Assembly (NCBI RefSeq): GCF_030345715.1
Contig: NZ_JAUASX010000004.1
Coordinates: 124,001 to 188,000, forward strand
Reading direction: 5' to 3'
Length of the DNA: 64,000 bases
Origin: Solimonas sp. SE-A11
GTDB lineage: Bacteria > Pseudomonadota > Gammaproteobacteria > Nevskiales > Nevskiaceae
How positions within the stretch are numbered: the stretch's first letter is position 1; each line of letters opens with the position of its first letter. A program made the translations under genes and the position numbers. Of the stretch, positions 35,592 through 43,773 are shown piece after piece. The notes beneath the pieces are model-generated. The model was not told the DNA's origin and made no database searches. It worked only from the letters and a program-made list of their open reading frames with translations.

Positions 35592-37138
35592 CGGATAGGA
35601 TAGACGCCGTTCTGGAAGCCGAGCACGAGGAAACCGTTGTCCATGCAGGTGACCCAGAGCTTGTCGCCGACGAAGCGCGGCGGGGAGCTGCACCAGTCGG
35701 CGCTGAGGTTGCCGGAGACGGGGCCGGTGCCGAGATTGTCGAGCAGGCCCGGCAGCGAGGCGACGAAGGCGACGACGGATGCGAGGTCGCGCAGGCCGGC
35801 TTCCGGCAGGGTGGAACCGGAGCTGTTGAGATCGGAGATGGTGGGCAGCAGGCCGCCGATCCAGGCATGCAGCGAGTGCTGCAGTGCAAGGCCCTTGCCG
35901 GTCTGGGCGGGAGGGTTGTAGTAGGCGATCTCGCGCACGCGATCCGGATCGCGGATGTCGAATACGCGGATGCCGGACTGGAAGTAGCCGCAGGCCAGTG
36001 CGGTGGGATTCTCGTGGCGGTCCACGGTGCAGTAGTGCGACTCGTAGCCGAAGGCGCCGTTGCCGGTGACGTCCGCGATACGGGTCCTGGCGTGCTCGAT
36101 GTGCTGGATCTCCAGCTGGATCTGCTTGACCACCTTGGGCTCGGTGGGATCGGAGATGTCGACGAAATGGATGCCCTCGGAATTGAATTCGTCGGGCACG
36201 ATCAGGTGCGGCTTGCCCTTCCAGGTGACCGGGATGGCGTGCTGGCCGCAGCTGAGCGGGTTCCAGGTGACGGAGCCGAGCTGGCGCAGCTGCGGAGCCG
36301 GCTTGCGGCCCTGCACGTCGCTGACGTCGAGGATGGTGACGCCGCCCGGCAGGCAGGTGGCGAGGTACAAGGTGTTGCCGTCGGCGCTGAACTCCGCGCC
36401 GTGGTTGGCCGGGAATCCCTTGAGGCCGGTGTAGACGATCCTGGGCGAGGCCGGGTTGCTGGTGTCGATGGCGGTGATGGAACCAGCGAGCAGGCCGGTG
36501 GCCCAGTAGGTCATGCCGTCGGGCGCCCAGTTGCCCTCGTGGCCGAGCACGTTGGTGGGCAACTCCAGGCCGGTGCCGGCGATGCCGTTGAGGTGGACGG
36601 GCTTGGTGCAGTCGGAGATGTCGTAGACGTCGAAGAAGGCGGCGCCGGCGAGCGGGCCCACGGCGACGCCGCCCAGCAGCTTGCGCGGCTCGTTGACCTT
36701 GAGCGATTCCCAGGTGCCGATGGCCATGGAGGGCCCGGTGAGGTTCGCGGACAGGAAGGGCTGCTCGGGGTTGCTGGCGTCCACCACGTGCACGCCGGGA
36801 TTGCGCCCCAGCAACTGCAGAGGATCCAGGATGACGCCGCTGGTCGACATGTAGGCGCACTTGTCGTACGAGGGGCTGACCACGCTGGCGCCGGCGCCCT
36901 GATACTGGCCGATGACCTCGAGGTTGCACTTGTAGCCAAGCAGGTTGCGGCCGCTCTGGCGATCAGCCAGCGGCACCTGGCCCTGCAGGCCGGTCTCGGG
37001 CTGGGAGCCGGGTCCGCAGGCCGCGAGTGCGGTGCCGTTTTCAGGGACGCCCAGATCCGGTGCCTCACTGCTGCCGCAGCCGGCGACCACGGTGAGGACC
37101 ATGGCGGCCAGTGCCACCCTCAGACCCTGCTGCACCAT
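35588..37138 (-). CDS. LVIVD-repeat beta-propeller lipoprotein
   Basis: 516 aa from MVQQGLRVALAAMVLTVVAGC at 37138 (AGGAG 8 nt upstream). The lipobox is VVAGC. The remainder is a set of propeller blades with LVIVD-type strands: FFDVYDISDCTKPVHL, ITAIDTSNPASPRIVY, VTILDVSDVQGR, IHFVDISDPTEPKVV and IRVFDIRDPDRVREI. Enzymatic activity is not implied. The C-terminus is coupled to the DUF305 gene; the NTF2-like gene precedes it by 93 bp. Confidence 0.85.
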   Translation of the reverse strand: MVQQGLRVALAAMVLTVVAGCGSSEAPDLGVPENGTALAACGPGSQPETGLQGQVPLADRQSGRNLLGYKCNLEVIGQYQGAGASVVSPSYDKCAYMSTSGVILDPLQLLGRNPGVHVVDASNPEQPFLSANLTGPSMAIGTWESLKVNEPRKLLGGVAVGPLAGAAFFDVYDISDCTKPVHLNGIAGTGLELPTNVLGHEGNWAPDGMTYWATGLLAGSITAIDTSNPASPRIVYTGLKGFPANHGAEFSADGNTLYLATCLPGGVTILDVSDVQGRKPAPQLRQLGSVTWNPLSCGQHAIPVTWKGKPHLIVPDEFNSEGIHFVDISDPTEPKVVKQIQLEIQHIEHARTRIADVTGNGAFGYESHYCTVDRHENPTALACGYFQSGIRVFDIRDPDRVREIAYYNPPAQTGKGLALQHSLHAWIGGLLPTISDLNSSGSTLPEAGLRDLASVVAFVASLPGLLDNLGTGPVSGNLSADWCSSPPRFVGDKLWVTCMDNGFLVLGFQNGVYPIR

Positions 37139-37231
37139 GCCTACTCTCCTCTGGTTCTTGTGTGACGCGATTTCCAGGGAATATATCGCCATGCGGGGCT
37201 GATCGCAGTAGCGACTTTCTGACGCCCGCTG

Positions 37232-37747
37232 TCAGGACATGGGGGACACAGCGAGACGTCGCCGCGCCCTGGCCTGGAGCTTCACGTACAGGTAGCGACC
37301 GATGCGCATCCACAGCGGCATGTTGAGCGTGTAGCAGAGCTCCTGCCGGCGGCTGGCGATGCGCCACCCCTGCTCGCTGCGGACGTAGCGGTCGTGATAC
37401 CAGATGCCGAACACCACGGTCCGCGTGCCGATGCCCAGCAGGTTCCGGATCACCATCGGGTTGTAGCAGGCCACCTGCCCGGTCGCCTGGTCGCCGGAGA
37501 TCTCGAAGTGGAAATTGCCCATCAGGTGCATGTGACGGCGGAAGAACGACAGTGACTTCGCCAGCCAGGGCTTGATCTCGGGATACGGGGCATCGATCCC
37601 GCCGGTGGCGCTGTAGTCGATGCGGGCGTCGGGCAGGAAGACTTGGTCCAGCCGATGCCACTGGCGTGCATCGATGGCATTGGCGTATTCAACTGCCAGG
37701 TCCTGTAGCGCAACGCGATCCCGCACTTGTGCATCGACGTCCGTCAT
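37232..37747 (-). CDS. SnoaL/NTF2-like protein
   Basis: 171 aa from [17 protein letters not shown] at 37747 with GGGAG upstream. The cone-like SnoaL_4 fold is shown by [38 protein letters not shown] and [22 protein letters not shown]. Such proteins act as hydratases, isomerases or dehydratases in steroid, lignin or polyketide metabolism; which one cannot be told. Same strand as the LVIVD/DUF305 genes. Confidence 0.8.
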   Translation of the reverse strand: MTDVDAQVRDRVALQDLAVEYANAIDARQWHRLDQVFLPDARIDYSATGGIDAPYPEIKPWLAKSLSFFRRHMHLMGNFHFEISGDQATGQVACYNPMVIRNLLGIGTRTVVFGIWYHDRYVRSEQGWRIASRRQELCYTLNMPLWMRIGRYLYVKLQARARRRLAVSPMS

Positions 37748-37998
37748 TCCCGCTCCCAGGTCCGTGTACCCCTCGTAACGGTAGGGTATGGACCGCCCCC
37801 GACGCCGGCGTCGTCTGCCTGGACGACTCCGGCCCTGCCCGGGGAGCAGGCCGTTCAAGTCCCGGCAAGCCGCCGGGCGATCATTGCATCCAGCGAAACA
37901 ATGAAGTGCCAAGCCCGGTGATTCTCGCTGGAGCCTGTCTGGGCGAACCTGCATGGGCGGATCGGGAACGGTCCCGTCCACCCCAACAGGAAACCATC

Positions 37999-38613
37999 AT
38001 GAAGCTCTATCACCACCCCCTCTCCGGTCACGCGCACCGCGCCCGCCTGTTCGTCTCGCTGCTGGGCCTGCCCCATGAGCTGGTCGAGATCGACCTGAAG
38101 TCGGGCGCCCACAAGCAGCCGGCCTTCCTCGCGCTCAACGGCTTCGGCCAGGTGCCCGTGCTCGACGACGATGGCACGCTGGTTTCGGACTCCAACGCGA
38201 TCCTGGTGTACCTGGCAAAGAAGAACGCCCGCACGGACTGGCTGCCGGAAGATGCGGCCGGGGCGGCGGCGGTGCAGCGTTGGCTCTCGGTGGCGGCGGG
38301 CGAGATCGCCTACGGACCGGCCGCGGCACGCCTGGTGACCGTCTTCGGGGCGAAATTCAACCCCGAGGAAGTGATCGGACGCGCTCATACGATCCTGGGC
38401 AAGCTGGAGGCGCATCTGGCGAACCGTGACTGGGTGGCGTCCGACCGGCCGACGATCGCCGACGTGGCGCTGTACAGCTACCTGGCGCGCGCTCCGGAAG
38501 GCAACGTGGACCTGTCGGGCTACCCGCGCGTGAACGCCTTCCTCGGCCGCATCGAAGCCCTGCCCGGCTTCGTCCCCTTCGTGAAGACAGCGGCCGGCCT
38601 CGCGGCGGCGTAA
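37999..38613 (+). CDS. Glutathione S-transferase
   Basis: 204 aa, AGGAAA upstream of ATG. The thioredoxin-like N-domain begins [17 protein letters not shown] and contains the cis-Pro segment [10 protein letters not shown] and the glutathione Ser in [11 protein letters not shown]; the all-helical C-domain has [19 protein letters not shown]. It may be cotranscribed with the flavoprotein fusion 61 bp downstream, suggesting a detoxification unit. Confidence 0.88.
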   Translation: MKLYHHPLSGHAHRARLFVSLLGLPHELVEIDLKSGAHKQPAFLALNGFGQVPVLDDDGTLVSDSNAILVYLAKKNARTDWLPEDAAGAAAVQRWLSVAAGEIAYGPAAARLVTVFGAKFNPEEVIGRAHTILGKLEAHLANRDWVASDRPTIADVALYSYLARAPEGNVDLSGYPRVNAFLGRIEALPGFVPFVKTAAGLAAA

Positions 38614-38674
38614 CAGCCAGGCCGGGTATGCTCCAGGGCGCACCCGGCCGGCACGATGAACCCGGAGAGCGGAC

Positions 38675-40750
38675 ATGGTCGAGATACCCACCCAGCAAAA
38701 GCCGTCGGCCTGGCATGCCGGCGAGAAGGCGATCCAGGAATCGCTGGGCGTTGCCGAGCGGATGGAGTCGGTCGGCAAGCGGGTCATCCGCGACTACATG
38801 CCGGACCAGCACCGCGAGTTCTACGCGCAGGTCCCGTTCATCGTGCTGGGGAGCGTGGACGGCCAGGGCGATGCCTGGGCCACGCTGCTGGAAGGCCCGC
38901 CCGGCTTCATCTCCTCGCCCACGCCGGCCACGCTGGCGATACAGGCGCGCCGGAATCCCCAGGACCCGGCCAGCCGGGGCATGGGCGCCGGAGACGCCAT
39001 CGGACTGCTGGGCATCGAGCTGCATACGCGCCGCCGCAACCGCGTGAACGGCACCCTGGGCCCTTCGGAGGACGGCCGGCTGCAGTTCACGGTGGACCAG
39101 AGCTTCGGCAACTGCCCGCAGTACATCCAGCTGCGGGATCATGCCTTCGTGCGCGACCCGACCGGGGAGTTCCCGGCTGAGGTTCACGCCGGCAGCGTCG
39201 TCGACCCGGTGGCGCGCGCGATGATCGAGGCCGCCGATACCTTCTTCGTGGCGTCCTATGCCGACCGCGAAGGCCGCCGCCAGGTGGATGTCTCGCACCG
39301 GGGCGGCAAGGCGGGCTTCGTGCGGGTGGCGGAGGACGGCACGCTCACCATCCCCGACTTCGCCGGCAACCTGTTCTTCAACACGCTCGGCAACATCCTG
39401 CTCAACGGCCGGGCCGGGCTGGTGTTCATGGACTTTGCGAGCGGCGACCTGCTGCAGATGACCGGCCGCGCCGAGGTCATCCTGGACTCGCCGGAGATCG
39501 CGGCCTTCCAGGGGGCGGAGCGGCTCTGGAGCTTCCGGCCGACGCAGGTCCTGCGCCGGCCCGGAGCGCTGGCCCTGCGCTGGAGCTTGCGGCAGGACGG
39601 CTGGTCACCCAACTCCCTGATGACCGGAGACTGGGAGCAGGCGGCGGGCCGTGTGCAAGCCGCGGCACTGGCCACGCGCTGGCGTCCGTTCGAGATCACC
39701 GGGATCGTGGATGAAAGCCGCTCGATACGCTCTTTCCACCTGCAGCCCAAGGATGGCGCCGGGCTGCTGCCCCACGAGGCCGGCCAGCACCTGCCGATCC
39801 GCCTGGCGATTCCGGGCATGGAAAAGCCGCTCATCCGGACCTACACGATTTCAGCGGCGCCCTCCGACGGCGCGTATCGCATCAGCGTCAAGCGCGACGG
39901 ACAGGTGTCGCAGCATTTGCACGACCGCCTGCGCGTGGGCGACATCATCGAGGCCCGGGCGCCGGCCGGCGCGTTCACCATCGACGCCCATCAGAAGAGG
40001 CCGGCGGTGCTCCTGGCGGCCGGTGTCGGCATCACCCCCATGCTCGCCATGCTGCGCCACCTGGTCTACGAAGGCCTGCGCACCCGCGGCATCCGGCCGG
40101 CCGTGCTGTTCCACGCCGTGCGCACCCGGGCGGAACGTCCTTTCGAGCGCGAGCTGGCGGAGCTGGTCCGTGCCGCCGGTGGCGCGATCCGCTGCGTTCG
40201 CGTGCTCAGCGACGTCGAGGGCGCCCGCGAAGGGGCCGACTATGATGCAGCCGGCCGCATCGACATGGCGCTGCTGGGCCGCTTCCTCCCCTTTGGCGGC
40301 TACGACTTCTACGTCTGCGGGCCCGCGTCCTTCACGCAGGATCTCTACGACGGCCTGCGCGACTACGGCACGCCGGATGAGCGCATTCATGCCGAGGCCT
40401 TCGGCCCGTCGTCCCTGAAGCGGACACGGGAAGCCACCGCCGCGGCGCCGCCGCAGCCGCCGCCCGCCACCACGCCGGTATCGGTGGTCTTCACCGAATC
40501 CGCCAAGGAAGCCCGCTGGACACCGGAATCCGGGAGCCTGCTCGAATTGGCCGAGCTGCGGGGTCTCTCGCCCGAGTTCAGCTGTCGCACCGGCAGTTGT
40601 GGCTCCTGCCGTACGCGCCTGCTGTCCGGCTCCGTCACCTACATGAGGCCGACTACCGCGGCCATCGGCGAGGGCGAGGTCCTGCTCTGTTGCACGGCTC
40701 CCGCGACGCCGGCAGCTGGACAGGAAAACCGCATCCAGCTCGCGCTGTGA
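38675..40750 (+). CDS. PNPOx-like / ferredoxin-reductase / [2Fe-2S] ferredoxin fusion
   Basis: 691 aa, three domains. Residues about 40-320: pyridoxamine-5'-phosphate-oxidase-like split barrel (FISSPTPATLAI, FFNTLGNILLNGRAGLVF). About 335-590: FNR-type reductase with FAD motif RTYTISAAPSDGAYRISVK and NAD(P) motifs AAGVGITPMLAMLR and FYVCGPASF. About 605-691: plant-type ferredoxin with Cys637, Cys642, Cys645 and Cys672/673 (SCRTGSCGSC then LLCC). The fusion can carry electrons from NAD(P)H to its own split barrel. Downstream small genes and LysR may belong with it. Confidence 0.88.
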   Translation: MVEIPTQQKPSAWHAGEKAIQESLGVAERMESVGKRVIRDYMPDQHREFYAQVPFIVLGSVDGQGDAWATLLEGPPGFISSPTPATLAIQARRNPQDPASRGMGAGDAIGLLGIELHTRRRNRVNGTLGPSEDGRLQFTVDQSFGNCPQYIQLRDHAFVRDPTGEFPAEVHAGSVVDPVARAMIEAADTFFVASYADREGRRQVDVSHRGGKAGFVRVAEDGTLTIPDFAGNLFFNTLGNILLNGRAGLVFMDFASGDLLQMTGRAEVILDSPEIAAFQGAERLWSFRPTQVLRRPGALALRWSLRQDGWSPNSLMTGDWEQAAGRVQAAALATRWRPFEITGIVDESRSIRSFHLQPKDGAGLLPHEAGQHLPIRLAIPGMEKPLIRTYTISAAPSDGAYRISVKRDGQVSQHLHDRLRVGDIIEARAPAGAFTIDAHQKRPAVLLAAGVGITPMLAMLRHLVYEGLRTRGIRPAVLFHAVRTRAERPFERELAELVRAAGGAIRCVRVLSDVEGAREGADYDAAGRIDMALLGRFLPFGGYDFYVCGPASFTQDLYDGLRDYGTPDERIHAEAFGPSSLKRTREATAAAPPQPPPATTPVSVVFTESAKEARWTPESGSLLELAELRGLSPEFSCRTGSCGSCRTRLLSGSVTYMRPTTAAIGEGEVLLCCTAPATPAAGQENRIQLAL

Positions 40751-40797
40751 AGTGGAAGTGTCTTGCCCGATTAGCCCAACGCCTCAAGGACAGCCCT

Positions 40798-41112
40798 ATG
40801 AAAACTCCCGTTCTCGATGAACGGACGCGGATATCCATCGAGCTGGCGATGGCGGACGATTCGCAGGATGCAGAATTCCATCAGCGACAGGAGATCAAGG
40901 CCCGGGCGCTGGGAATGTCCGGCGCGGAAATCGACGCGGCGCGGCGTGGCTGGAGCTTCGACGCGCGTACCTGTATCGCGATGACCCTGGCCGTGGTTGC
41001 GGGCAAGGACCCGCAGCGGCACCGCGAACAGGTCGGGCGCGCGTTGCGGGCGGGGCTCAGCTCGCAGGCCTGTCACGACATCGAGGCACTGGCGGCCCGC
41101 TTCAGCCACTGA
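40798..41112 (+). CDS. Small AhpD/CMD-like protein, 104 aa
   Basis: AAGGA 9 nt upstream of the ATG. All-helical: IKARALGMSGAEIDAARRG and TCIAMTLAVVAGKDPQRH resemble the helical core of carboxymuconolactone-decarboxylase/AhpD-like proteins but no CxxC is present. It lies 47 bp after the fusion flavoprotein in the same direction. Family assignment is tentative. Confidence 0.65.
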   Translation: MKTPVLDERTRISIELAMADDSQDAEFHQRQEIKARALGMSGAEIDAARRGWSFDARTCIAMTLAVVAGKDPQRHREQVGRALRAGLSSQACHDIEALAARFSH

Positions 41113-41131
41113 ACCCAGGAGAGGATCAACC

Positions 41132-41341
41132 ATGTCACCCACCGCAACGCTGGTCGCAACTCACCTGGGCCCGGCCTCGAGCCCGGCCCTCCTGCAGTCC
41201 CTGTGGACCTACCTGCGGGCATGGCGCGGCCCGACGCCGTCCAGCGGTTATGATGAGCCGCCGTCAGCGGATGCCCATGGGGCCATCCTGGAGCGGGATC
41301 CCGCGATCCAGCCGGAAACGCTGGCGCGCCTGTTCTGGTAG
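41132..41341 (+). CDS. Small hypothetical protein, 69 aa
   Basis: Strong ribosome-binding site (AGGAGAGG) 8 nt before the ATG. The protein is soluble, Pro/Ser/Ala-rich (LLQSLWTYLRAWRGPTPSSG) and ends ETLARLFW. Nothing recognised. The tight spacing (19 bp after the preceding gene, 20 bp before lysR) supports a real gene within the same transcript. Confidence 0.55.
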   Translation: MSPTATLVATHLGPASSPALLQSLWTYLRAWRGPTPSSGYDEPPSADAHGAILERDPAIQPETLARLFW

Positions 41342-41361
41342 CAGCCACCCGGGAGAAGTGG

Positions 41362-42252
41362 ATGGATCGCTGGCAAGCGATGCGCATTTTCGTGAAGGTC
41401 GCGGAGACGGAGAGCTTCGCCGAGGCGGCGCGCCACCTGCACATGAGTGCCCCGGCCATCACCCGTGCGGTCGCGGCGCTGGAGGAACTGATCGGCGCCA
41501 GGCTGTTCGTGCGCACCACGCGCTCGGTCAAGCCCACCGACGCCGGCTCCCGCTACTTCGAGGATTGCCGCAGGATCCTCTCGGACATCGCCGAGGCAGA
41601 GGCTTCCGCCGCGGGATCCTATGCCAAGCCCAGCGGCACGCTCGCGGTGACCGCGCCCATGCTGTTCGGCCAGATCCATGTGCTGCCGGTGGTGATGGAG
41701 TACATCGATGCACATCCCGGGGTGACTGCCCGGACCTTCTTCGTCGACCGCCCTGTCAACATGATCGAGGAGGGGATCGACGTGGCGGTGCGCATCGGGC
41801 ACTTGGCGGACTCGGGCTTCACGGCCGTGCAGGTGGGTTCGGTGCGGCGCGTAATCTGTGGCGCTCCGGAATACTTTGCACGGCACGGCATCCCCCGGAC
41901 GCCTGCCGACCTGCGGGATCATCGCATCGCCGCGTCGACCAGTGCCTGGTCCTCGCCGGAGTGGCGCTTCGCGCAGGATCAGCGCGTGACCGTCCACCCT
42001 GCCCTGCAGACCAATTCCAACGAGGCCGCGATCACGGCTGCCACGGCAGGCTGGGGACTGACCCGGGTGCTCCACTACCAGATAGGCCCGGCCTTGCTGG
42101 AAGGCCGGCTGCAGATCGTGCTCGGCGACTACGAGGAACCGGCGCTGCCGGTCCACGTGCTCTACCCCGAGGGGCGCCACGCGTCCGCCAAGGTCAGGGC
42201 TTTCGTGGAACTGGCCGTGTCACGCCTGCGGGCGAACCGGCTCCTGAACTAG
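41362..42252 (+). CDS. LysR-family regulator
   Basis: 296 aa. HTH in AEAARHLHMSAPAITRAVAALEELIGARLF (about 18-47) and a periplasmic-binding-like effector domain. It lies at the end of the GST/flavoprotein series on the same strand rather than divergent, so it may be cotranscribed with what it regulates. Directly after its stop codon begins a dioxygenase remnant. Confidence 0.9.
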   Translation: MDRWQAMRIFVKVAETESFAEAARHLHMSAPAITRAVAALEELIGARLFVRTTRSVKPTDAGSRYFEDCRRILSDIAEAEASAAGSYAKPSGTLAVTAPMLFGQIHVLPVVMEYIDAHPGVTARTFFVDRPVNMIEEGIDVAVRIGHLADSGFTAVQVGSVRRVICGAPEYFARHGIPRTPADLRDHRIAASTSAWSSPEWRFAQDQRVTVHPALQTNSNEAAITAATAGWGLTRVLHYQIGPALLEGRLQIVLGDYEEPALPVHVLYPEGRHASAKVRAFVELAVSRLRANRLLN

Positions 42253-42560
42253 GGAATCTCAGCTGGAGCCGAGCTGCCGCGAGACCTGGGCGGCGCTTTC
42301 GCGAAGTTCGCGGCTGATGCGGGTGAGGGCAAGGGCGAGCTGCCGAGCGGCGAGTACGCCAGGAAAATCCGCGAACTGCTGGAACCGCGCGGCGTGCGGG
42401 TCTTCCCGAAGATCGATTTCAACGACGAGGAGCAGGTGGCCTTCACCAACACGCTCGGCACCTTCGCGCCTGAGCACGACGGCGAGTTCATCTACAAAGT
42501 GACGCTCGATACCAAGGTCAACGCCAAGGCCTACTGCCTGAAGGGCTCCATCGCGCGAAG
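42253..42560 (+). pseudogene. TauD/TfdA-family dioxygenase fragment
   Basis: About 100 in-frame codons of the N-terminal third of an alpha-ketoglutarate-dependent dioxygenase: ELPRDLGGAFAKF, YARKIRELLEPRGVRVFP, DEEQVAFTNTLGTFAPEHDG, YKVTLDTKVNAKAYCLKGS. It has no start codon (it begins right after the lysR stop) and stops before the HxD iron motif. A dispersed repeat follows 45 bp later. Confidence 0.75.
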
Positions 42561-42603
42561 CACGAGCTCCCTTTTCCGGCGTCGGTCAACGAGTCGCCGC
42601 CTA

Positions 42604-42630
42604 TCCTTCGACAGGCTCAGGGCGAACGGC
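42604..42630. repeat. Dispersed short repeat, copy 3
   Basis: TCCTTCGACAGGCTCAG followed by GGCGAACGG, the best-conserved member of the family. It sits between the dioxygenase fragment and the dienelactone hydrolase gene. Confidence 0.8.
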
Positions 42631-42656
42631 AACTTGAATGGAACGCCTGGCTGCTC

Positions 42657-43379
42657 TCAACCGCCACCGAACACTTCGTCAAACAACCCTTGCATTGCCA
42701 CCCAGGAGCGGCGGTCGGCGTTGGCGTTGTAGGCAAAGCCCGGCGTGGCGCGGGTATCGGCATCCGGGTTGGTGAAGCTGTGGACGACATTGCCATGGCT
42801 GAGCAGTTGCCAGTCCACCTTGTCGCGGGTCAGCTCGGCGAGGACAGCGGCCAGGGGCTCGGGCTTCATCAGGGGGTCTTCCGCGCCGTGGCAGATGAGG
42901 ATCTTGGCCGTGATCTGGCCGGCGTCTGCTTCCAGGGGCGGCTGCAGGCCGGCGTGGAAGCTGACGATGGCCGACAGGGGCGCGCCGCTGCGCGCGAGCT
43001 CGAGGCTGCAGGCGCCCCCGAAGCAGAAACCGATGGCGGCGGTGCGGGTGGCGTCCACCTGCGGCTGCGCCAGCAGCACCGCATGGGCGGCCCGCAGGCG
43101 GGCGCGCCAGGCGGTGCGGTCGCCGAACAAGGCGAGGATCGCGGGACGGACCTGGGCCAGGTCCTGGAACTCGCGGCCTTCGCCGTGGATGTCCACGGCC
43201 AGCGCGGCGTAGCCGAGCTCGGCCAAGCGCCGGGCGCGTTGCCGGGCGTGCTCGCCCAGGCCGAAAGCCTCGGGGAAGACCAGCACGCCGGGACGCGAGC
43301 CGGGGCGGGTTTCGTCGAGGAAGAACTGGTGGAAGTGGCGCTGGCCGTTTTCGCCAGATTCGATGGTTTGCTGGTGCAT
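42657..43379 (-). CDS. Dienelactone hydrolase-family protein
   Basis: 240 aa from the ATG at 43379, which has GGAGA at proper distance; ATGs further upstream are too close to that site. Catalytic Cys in GFCFGGACS (the DLH nucleophile), Asp in HGAEDPLM and His in VVHSFTNPDADTR. Family members open dienelactones in chloro-aromatic pathways or act as general carboxylesterases. No other aromatic-degradation gene is intact nearby. Confidence 0.87.
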   Translation of the reverse strand: MHQQTIESGENGQRHFHQFFLDETRPGSRPGVLVFPEAFGLGEHARQRARRLAELGYAALAVDIHGEGREFQDLAQVRPAILALFGDRTAWRARLRAAHAVLLAQPQVDATRTAAIGFCFGGACSLELARSGAPLSAIVSFHAGLQPPLEADAGQITAKILICHGAEDPLMKPEPLAAVLAELTRDKVDWQLLSHGNVVHSFTNPDADTRATPGFAYNANADRRSWVAMQGLFDEVFGGG

Positions 43380-43488
43380 GGGCATTTCTCCAGACGTGGC
43401 GTGCCGATATTTGATCAGTGTCACAGAAACCCCCTCTCGGCAACTGCTCCATGCGTTGCCCTATCTCGGGGGGCCATCCCCTCGCGTC

Positions 43489-43514
43489 CACCTCTCCCGC
43501 AAGCGGGAGAGGTG
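43489..43514. repeat. Perfect palindrome CACCTCTCCCGC-AA-GCGGGAGAGGTG
   Basis: 12-bp arms (43489-43500 and 43503-43514) separated by AA. It is a REP-like hairpin of a type common in high-GC genomes. It lies within a 394-bp gap between the dienelactone hydrolase start and the MFS gene end; no T-tract follows. Confidence 0.8.
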
Positions 43515-43599
43515 ACAGCAACACAATTGAAAAAGGTGGAACGGCAAAACCGTTCCGCACAATAAAAGAAGACCCGACGAGGAGAGCCTCCCAGTGCCT

Positions 43600-43711
43600 G
43601 TGCGGCGAAACTGGGCTCGCCGTTGTGAACGAGAAACTGGCTGGCGGGGGGGCTCAGCACCAGGCCGTCGAGGTCCGGGATGATCTTGATGTGGCAGCAG
43701 AGACGACTTTT
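43600..43711 (-). pseudogene. Possible C-terminal remnant of a [2Fe-2S] ferredoxin
   Basis: The minus strand reads LCCHIKIIPDLDGLVL followed by SPPASQF, which is how adrenodoxin-type ferredoxins end (LGCQ...LDGLVV.LP). A stop codon lies immediately upstream in frame and the rest of the gene is missing. The short length keeps this tentative. Confidence 0.35.
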
Positions 43712-43773
43712 AGCTGCTATTCAACTACCGAACAGATCGCGCCCTTCGCCCGCTTGCCGGAGAGGGTTCTGGT

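Noticed and set aside
35592-36929. Long minus-strand open frame preceding the DUF305 gene
   Set aside because: Arg/Gly/Pro-rich out-of-frame reading of the LVIVD gene; only the last 215 codons are real.
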